In this document: in pieces, positions 19,902-23,748 of the stretch
Numbering within the stretch: position 1 is the stretch's first letter
Layout of the letters: each line of letters begins with the position of its first letter
Source of the DNA: Haplosporangium gracile
Taxonomy: Eukaryota; Mortierellomycota; Mortierellomycetes; Mortierellales; Mortierellaceae
Direction: 5' to 3'
Length of the DNA stretch: 23,748 nucleotides
Assembly: GCA_015499985.1 (NCBI GenBank)
Contig: JAAAUF010000608.1
Span: forward strand, 2,024-25,771
Translations under genes and position numbers: made by a program
The notes under the pieces: model-generated
Seen by the model: only the letters and a program-made list of their open reading frames with translations
Told to the model about the DNA's origin: nothing
Databases searched by the model: none

Positions 19902-20547
19902 CCCGAGAGCATTCCATTCTTAGTCCTTGAATCTTCCTTTTGATATAAAAAAAAAAGGTTAATACTATCAACTCTCGCTGCCGCCATGAGACATTTAGCA
20001 ATAAAACCTCCCGAGCATATAAATCATAATTGATCTTTATCACATTGCCTCTGAATTATAGGCCCTCATTTTCTCGCCTCCGAATTTCTTTTCGTTTTGC
20101 TTTGCTCAAAAACGATGCTGCACGTGTCTGATTGACCAATTGTACATACGGTGCGGCGCTCGAGCCCTCCCGAGCGACGATGATTGGTATTTTTTTTTAA
20201 TCGCTAGATAATTGACAGAGGGGTCATCAGGCACATAAAAAAACGTGGCCAGCATGCACGTTGTGCAAAAAAGACGGGCTCATTTGTTGTGCCCACATTC
20301 ATTTAAAGAAATAAAATAATAATTACTACTAAACACAACAACATTATTGTCGACAATGGTAATGGTCCCTTCAGCCCTCTCCATGTTTGTGTGATACGAA
20401 AGAATGTTAGAGTGTTTGTCGACTGTTTATTTTGATGTAACCACTTTTGGTATTAAGATTAGCAATAAGGATTTAAGTAAGATAGAATAGTAAAAAAGGG
20501 GGAGAGCGGGTGGAGAAGTAGAGAGGGAGCTGACGTGGTGGGCTCAT
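19902..20547. other. intergenic, no gene seen
   Basis: No supported frame. It holds a CACGTG E-box near 20120, CCAAT near 20137, and an inverted repeat CGCTCG/CGAGCG near 20158-20177 followed by a T run. These may be promoter elements, or chance. Confidence 0.45.
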
Positions 20548-21063
20548 CTATGAAAGGGAAAATATGTAAACGGGTGACATAGGACCGCCAATCGTCAGGA
20601 CGACAAGGACAAAAATGGCGAAGGCGAAAACAAGGTGAAGGATAATGGGCACCGTTATTCGAAAACGGAGGGGTGTCATTGGCTTGACAATAAATGATGG
20701 GCAGAGGTACATCGCAATTGAGAGGACGAGTCTCGAGAAGAAGACATTTCGACGACGGCGAGGGCGATAGTTTGCGGTGAGGGATGTGCTGACGGTGACA
20801 GATAATTGAGCTTCGAGGGCTTGTAGAGCGTTGGCGGTCGCTTGGTGGAGAGCGATGGCAGCGGCGGCATCTGCAGCAGCAATGGTATGGATATCGATGA
20901 GTTGATTGTTGTTTTCACCGAGATCGAGTGGATAGAGGTCGTTGGCAAAATCGGTTTGAAAGGTTCGTAATGAGGGGGAGAGGGAGGGGGGAGAGGGGCT
21001 GATATGAGGTAGTTGAACGAGAGCCTGGTGGTTCCTGGATGATTGCTTATGGTAAGGAGGCAT
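20548..21063 (-). CDS. unknown 171-residue protein with Ala-rich helix and two membrane segments
   Basis: A single-exon frame from ATG at 21063 (context AAAAATGCC, after a C/A-rich leader) to TAG. Residues 1-45 are Pro/Ser-rich and polar. Residues 57-90 form an Ala-rich, probably helical stretch (AAADAAAAIALHQATANAL). A basic run, RPRRRR (100-105), precedes a hydrophobic segment (107-126) and a second, stronger one (135-158, VPIILHLVFAFAIFVLVVL), with a short polar tail. The basic run suggests the N-terminal part stays in the cytosol and the protein is an endomembrane hairpin. I do not recognise a family. Composition is not that of a simple-repeat shadow, and leader and start context are good, so I take it as real. 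Confidence 0.6.
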   Translation of the reverse strand: MPPYHKQSSRNHQALVQLPHISPSPPSLSPSLRTFQTDFANDLYPLDLGENNNQLIDIHTIAAADAAAAIALHQATANALQALEAQLSVTVSTSLTANYRPRRRRNVFFSRLVLSIAMYLCPSFIVKPMTPLRFRITVPIILHLVFAFAIFVLVVLTIGGPMSPVYIFSLS

Positions 21064-22632
21064 TTTTGATGATGGTGAGCGAGATATTCTTGTATTAGTT
21101 GTATTGGGTGGTTGGATAGTTGGATGATTGTAGGAGTTAGTGTCTATTAGTGGTGGTATAGGAAGTTGAGGATGACTGAAGCTAGAAGAGAGAAGAAAGA
21201 AAGAAACAAAAAAGGAGAAAGCGCAAATGAGATAGTGAAATAGTGATTTAGTGATTTAGATCACTCACTTCTCCCAAAAGGGTATTTGGTAACAAGATCA
21301 TCCCCTGAAGAGTCAACTGCTCTAAAAATTTCTTCTACTCACCATCACCCTCGTCGCACCCATGGGTCATGATATCTCTGTGAACAGGCAACCCAACCCA
21401 CCCTTGCCATAACACTCCTCTTCACAGCTGTTGTTGTTGCCTTCTCTTTTCTTTCTTTCCTTCTGTTCACCTAGAGCCCCTTATTCCCTCTCTTTTTCCT
21501 CTACTTACATTAAGCAATCCGATGTTCATGCATATTATCGCCGCGCAGGAACGATGGAGGAAGACAGAGAATGACTGATCACTTCTTCCACATTCTTCTT
21601 CTTCTCTGCCATCTCACCTCATCTCACCCACTCATCATCCTCTCCTCTCTTTCCCCTTAGCTCCCTTTTTCGACGATTTGTACAAAGAAATTAGAGGACT
21701 TGCGCTTTAATTTGTTTTTCCCTTCTCTCGCTCTCTCTCGCCCTCTGCTACCCCCTCCCTCCTTCTCTCCTTGCCCTCTTTCTCTCTCTGCCCCCTTCGC
21801 ATTTGTTGGGCGCACACTGCTTTTGCATTATTATTTTATAACAAAGAGGAATGACAAAGCCACCAACACAATAACCTTACTTCCCCATTCTTCCCTCCTT
21901 CCCTCCTTCCCTCCTTCCCTTCTTTCCGCCTTCCGTTGTCTTTGAACGGTCTGTGTACATTTTTTTTTGTATTATCTGTTTGTGAAAATTTGCTACAGTT
22001 CGGAATGTACAAGGATGATTTTTGTGGACGAGCTAGATATGATGCTTATAAGAAGGATTTTTATTCCACCTGGACTAAATATGGCAAAGAAAGAAAAAAA
22101 ATACAAAAGGTTTTGAAGAGCTGTGCCATGTGCGCATTTAAATAATAACAATAGTATGAATATGTAAATGAAGAAAAAATGGACAAGTGAATAGCGAACG
22201 CTAATGCCATTGCTAATGTTATGTATGAACTGTAAAATAAAAGGTGGCGGGGAGCTGCATGTGTTATGTGTGTGTGTGGAGGGGGGAGGGAAATGAGTCC
22301 GAGCCAAAGTGAAAGAAGAGTACAGGGAGTGGAAAAATAAAAATAAAAACAAGGGAGATCTATTTACCAATGAAGATATATGAGGGAAAGAGCGTTGTAC
22401 AAGAGAGTGACAAACAAAAGGTATGTATGCACTGGTACCGAATTATGAGAAAAGGGATGGACAGAACAGATCAAAGAAAAGAAAAGATAACAAAAAAAGG
22501 GATAGGAAATCATGCTGTGAATGATGATGAAGAAGAAAAAGTATAAATATTGTGAGAGGAGTAGAGGGAAGGGGGATGATCGAGTTCCAGCCCGAGAAAA
22601 ATGAAAAGCGCCTGCGCCAAATCAAAATTTCG
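21064..22632. other. 1.6 kb intergenic region, no clear gene
   Basis: The left end is the leader/promoter of the two-helix protein, with AAATCACT-type repeats near 21240-21262 on the plus strand. 21590-21930 is pyrimidine-rich on the plus strand, with a TTCCCTCC tandem run near 21893-21920. A plus-strand frame at about 22002-22145 reads GMYKDDFCGRARYDAYKKDF, is less repetitive than its surroundings, and follows an acceptor-like TACAG; it could be a last exon or a gene relic. A GTGTGTGTGTG run lies near 22268. Confidence 0.45.
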
Positions 22633-23140
22633 TCACCCTTTACTCTCCCCTCTTGGATCTTGTCGGCTTGGGACTTCAGAGCGGGCCTCGCCTGGATCGT
22701 AGCTCTCGGAGAACAGAGTCCTTCTTGGCCTTGGCGAGGAAGTGAGATGGACGAGGGGGCGGGCGTCATCACTACCGACCTTGACCTTGTCCTTAGTTTA
22801 CTGGCGCAGCTCCGTTGCCTTTGGGTTGACCAGCAATGTTTTAAGGAGGACCTCCACCTTACTGCTGGTGCTGCTGGTGCTGTTGTTGTTGTGCCACCAA
22901 TGCCGCCGCTATTGTGTCTTGAGTTTCTTGTTCGTTAGCCGCCAATGCCACTGCCGCCATCCTATCCTGATTTTCTTGTTCGATAGCTGCCCCTTCTTGT
23001 TGTATGGCGGTGTTATTGGGGACTTGTCGCTCTGTGTAGCTCGTTACAGTTAAATTCGTCATGGAGGAGGGAGGCGAGGTCGTTCGGTCGGCAGGTTGGT
23101 TGTGGAGACGGTTGTAGGGTGTGTTAAAGCCAGGAGCCAT
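22633..23140 (-). CDS. unknown small Q-rich protein, probably two exons
   Basis: Exon 1 is 23140-22863 and exon 2 is 22771-22633. The 91-base intron has a GTAAGG donor, an ACTAAG branch-like site and a GGTAG acceptor, and the join keeps the frame (CA + T) to give 138 residues ending ESKG. Unspliced, the frame stops after 93 residues. Residues 1-50 are polar (MAPGFNTPYNRL). Residues 54-67 and 70-83 are a tandem duplication with the pattern EQExQDxxAAxxxA, followed by a Gln/His run. The start context (AACAAAGATGGC) and the CA-rich leader are good. No family is recognised. The duplication could form a short coiled coil; function is unknown. The first exon is more certain than the splice. Confidence 0.5.
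22892..22981 (-). repeat. 48-bp-period tandem duplication inside the Q-rich small gene
   Basis: Units 22981-22940 and 22933-22892 encode EQENQDRMAAVALA and EQETQDTIAAALVA. The period is 16 codons and the two units align without gaps. Confidence 0.75.
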
Positions 23141-23460
23141 CTTTGTTGAGTTGTGCTTTTTTGTGTAAAAGAGTTGAGTTAGGGTGGGTTGTGTTTGGGT
23201 GTGTCAGGGCAGAAAAGATGCGAGTGCTGAGGTAGCGGTGTGGGTGTATTAATGGATTTTGTGATGGTGAGAAGTTGATTTGTGTTATGAATGGTGGTGA
23301 AAAGTAGGATGGAGGAAGAGAAAAGAAGAACAAATGGAACGAAAATGAAATAAGGATTCAGCGATTGTATTTATGGACAGTGAGAGCGGTAGCGAACAGT
23401 AAGTCTTTCTACCATAGTCCTGGCGAAGATGAGTCTCCTTCTTCTTCTTCAAGTCAAGTC

Positions 23461-23485
23461 ATATATTTAAACTGCTCCTGATTGG
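23461..23485 (-). promoter_or_regulatory. CCAAT and TATA-like elements upstream of the Q-rich small gene
   Basis: On the minus strand CCAAT (23485-23481) precedes TTAAATATAT (23470-23461), about 320 bases upstream of the start codon at 23140. A second TATA-like ATAAATA lies at 23374-23368. The sequence between is C/A-rich leader. Confidence 0.4.
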
Positions 23486-23748
23486 GCGGCCGTTGAATGC
23501 TATTGTTTCGATTCAAAAGATCCGAAAATAATTTCCTATGACGACGACGACAAACGCACCGCCTCTTTTCTCCAAAGCACCAATAGCGCACTTTTTTTTG
23601 TGGGTTCTTCGCCACTTTGATATGGCCACACCGATTATTTTTTTGTTTTTAAGAAATTTATTGCGTTGTGGGTGTGCGTGCAGTAAACTAATGCTCCCTT
23701 TCACCGGGCAGTCCTCACCGTTCAAAAGGATATAAAAATAAATGCCCA
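23486..23748. other. right edge, no gene seen
   Basis: There are short frames on both strands only. GGATATAAAAATAAATG at the extreme right could be a promoter element of a gene beyond the window. Confidence 0.4.

Overview
The window looks like nuclear DNA of a filamentous fungus. It carries a Gal4-type Zn2Cys6 factor with a fungal-specific regulatory domain, short GT-AG introns of roughly 70-150 bases, long CT/CA-rich 5' leaders and long non-coding stretches. An early-diverging lineage such as Mortierellaceae (Mucoromycota) is my guess from overall style; it is not proven by any marker here. No rRNA, tRNA, CRISPR array, transposase or other recognisable mobile-element gene was found.

Layout. 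1-1314 (minus): 5' part of a membrane-anchored LEA-like protein built of 11-residue repeats, running off the left edge. 1315-3233: divergent intergenic region. 3234-6631 (plus): six-exon HAD phosphatase of the SCP/Dullard class, closest in motifs to CTDSPL2, with a disordered N-terminus of about 600 residues. 6632-10796: a 4.2 kb stretch without a credible gene. 10797-14410 (plus): two-exon Zn2Cys6 regulator of 1154 residues with a run of 22 glutamines. 14411-23748: accessory-looking DNA with small genes. It holds three related copies of an unrecognised small gene (A at 15328, B at 16086, C at 19506) sharing the motif (N-I)DLTM(P/S)D, and a leader-like fragment without a body (17141-17450). 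It also holds a secreted eight-cysteine protein (18474-18770), a two-helix membrane protein (20548-21063, minus) and a small two-exon Q-rich protein (22633-23140, minus).

The genes do not form a pathway that I can see. The phosphatase and the zinc-cluster factor are ordinary regulatory genes. The right third looks like a zone of small, probably lineage-specific genes. The most unusual item is the small gene family A/B/C: copies B and C differ only at silent sites across the core motif but lose a common reading frame further on, and copy A has lost its start codon. All splice sites were placed by eye from GT/AG signals and reading-frame continuity; no transcript data were available.
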